From NCBI GenBank assembly GCA_012845835.1, contig JABAKD010000009.1, positions 6,909,413 through 6,973,412 of the forward strand: a stretch of DNA of 64,000 nucleotides. Direction: 5' to 3'. Source of the DNA: Undaria pinnatifida. Lineage: Eukaryota; Sar; Phaeophyceae; Laminariales; Alariaceae. This document shows positions 62,819 to 64,000 of this stretch, one piece after another (positions within the stretch are counted from its first letter, which is position 1; the number at the start of each line of letters is the position of its first letter). The notes under the pieces were generated by a model. The model searched no databases and was not told where the DNA came from. It saw nothing but the letters and a program-made list of their open reading frames with translations. The position numbers and the translations under genes were made by a program.

Positions 62819-64000
62819 CTTTCGGTCTGAAAGGGTTTCTGAATGACGGGGCTGCTTAAATCCGCAATTGTCGAAAATATTCTACTCTTGTTTTTCAGTG
62901 TGTTTTTTTTTTGTATAACTAGGAGGACACGGGGTTTGCTCGTCGTCGCGTTCCACTTTCGGCTTACTCAAGAACAGTTTTTGCGTGAACTGTGACTCCC
63001 CTAAAGCGAGAGGGTGGCGACGGAAAGACATCGGCGCACCCCTACAGTACAAAATACAGTACAATACAGTACAGCACAGTAGTACACATCTGTCCTATGC
63101 ATCGACTATTGGCCATGGTATTATCATTGTCCACCGGATTCATCTTGCAGTTTTCGACAGAATTCAGTTTTCTGGGGTGATATTATGTGTGTGAAGCTAA
63201 CGGATGAGGAGCTCCGGGAACCACAGACATGCCTCCCCCAACGGGTATCATGCGTGTTGATGCAACATAGTCTATTAAGTGAATGCATATGTAACGACCT
63301 ATACTGCGATACGGGTGAACCAACTTTTTCCTTAGGCTCCTGACATCAAACGCGTGCTACGATAGAGAGGTATAATAGCACTTTTCGGCTCAAACGGCTC
63401 CTGAATGACGGGGAGAGAGCTCCTTCACGCAAGATCGTTGGAATTTCGTTCTTTGTTTTGGTACACGAGGTTTCGTTTCATACCGATGGCTCCATGCGTT
63501 TTTTCGTTGGGTATACATATGTACCAGTTTTTTTTTTGTCCAAAACACGTTTTGTCCCCGGCGAGGTATCGAGCTCCTCCTCAAATGGGACTTCCTCTCA
63601 GAAGAAAAATCCTGCCCCTCTACGTGCCGTGCGGCATGCGTCTTGTCAGGAGCTTTACACCTCACTGAACCACCGAAAAACGTGTTTTGAACCGCAGCTT
63701 ATTCTAAGAATTTTTAGAGCTCCCAACACGAGGACCTCAAATATTTCACCCCCGACCGAAGCATGCCTCTCCGAAGTCATACGTTCGCACAACCCGACCA
63801 AAAGCTTCTACCTCGTATATGCCTTAGTCCTCAACAATATAGTCTATGTACTTGTGAAATTAATCGATTAATGCCTAAAGCCGGTAGTTCCTCGCTTGAG
63901 GAGCTCAATCGGACAGGTACATTATTACTTAATGCAACAACTGCAACACCGCCGGTCCCCTACCGTGCGATGCCTCCAATAATTTTGAAGAACCACGGGA
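62819..64000. other. Unassigned right edge
   Basis: TTTCGGTCTGAAAGGG-TTTCTGAATGACGGGG (62819) and TTTCGGCTCAAACGG-CTCCTGAATGACGGGG (63383) are related short blocks ~560 bp apart. An ACAGTACAATACAGTACAG microsatellite lies at about 63045-63085. A plus frame of 137 codons (63458-63871) has a hydrophobic C-terminus but no recognisable family. Confidence 0.3.

Noticed and set aside
63458-63871. 137-codon plus-strand frame as a host gene
   Set aside because: No recognisable family, no supporting signals, and similar-sized frames occur throughout by chance.

Overview
This window looks like intergenic, transposon-packed nuclear DNA of a eukaryote. I recognise no host gene, rRNA or intact tRNA gene, and nothing resembling prokaryotic operons. 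The retroelement types (a Ty1/copia polyprotein with an HCKKPGH-like zinc knuckle followed by a WCSLHN cluster, and a Ty3/gypsy integrase tail with a chromodomain) together with tRNA-derived SINEs would suit a stramenopile such as a brown alga or a diatom. That placement is inference from memory of related elements and is not proven by the sequence.

Layout. 1-1250: ~120-bp tandem array and a Met-tRNA-like primer site, possibly the leader of a minus-strand retroelement. 1786-11400: fragments of one dispersed family with very long poly-G/poly-C tracts (called GTR here), including a 1.57-kb foldback copy. 11712-18893: a complete Ty1/copia element on the minus strand, with 419-bp LTRs that differ at one base, a TGCTG target duplication, a Met-tRNA primer site, a polypurine tract and one uninterrupted 1550-codon gag-pol frame. 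It sits in a repeat whose uninterrupted paralogue lies at about 9600-9830. 18894-31650: more GTR copies, three tRNA-derived SINEs (one nested in an LTR fragment), an (AAAGG)n array, a cluster of ACCCTG/CAGGGT palindromes, a 402-bp TIR element inside a GTR copy, and long unassigned stretches.

32043-46280: a 14.2-kb LTR-flanked element with two identical 407-bp LTRs, an ATAA target duplication and a Gypsy-like primer site, but no gag or pol that I can recognise. Its interior is strongly pyrimidine-rich on one strand. It looks like a recently mobilised non-autonomous large LTR element (LARD-like; called LL1 here). A truncated inverted LL1 copy follows at 46985-47937, itself split by a small TIR element. 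49195-58626: a decayed Ty3/gypsy element on the minus strand (3' LTR, polypurine tract, C-terminal Tudor-like segment, chromodomain, integrase, gag). I could not find its reverse transcriptase. It shares its polypurine tract and an internal repeat motif with LL1, so its family is a candidate driver of LL1. 58640-61350: quasi-tandem repeats upstream of gag. 61350-64000: nothing recognised.

Only the copia polyprotein looks functional. The rest is a layered record of insertions: SINE into LTR, TIR elements into GTR and LTR, and copia into an older repeat.
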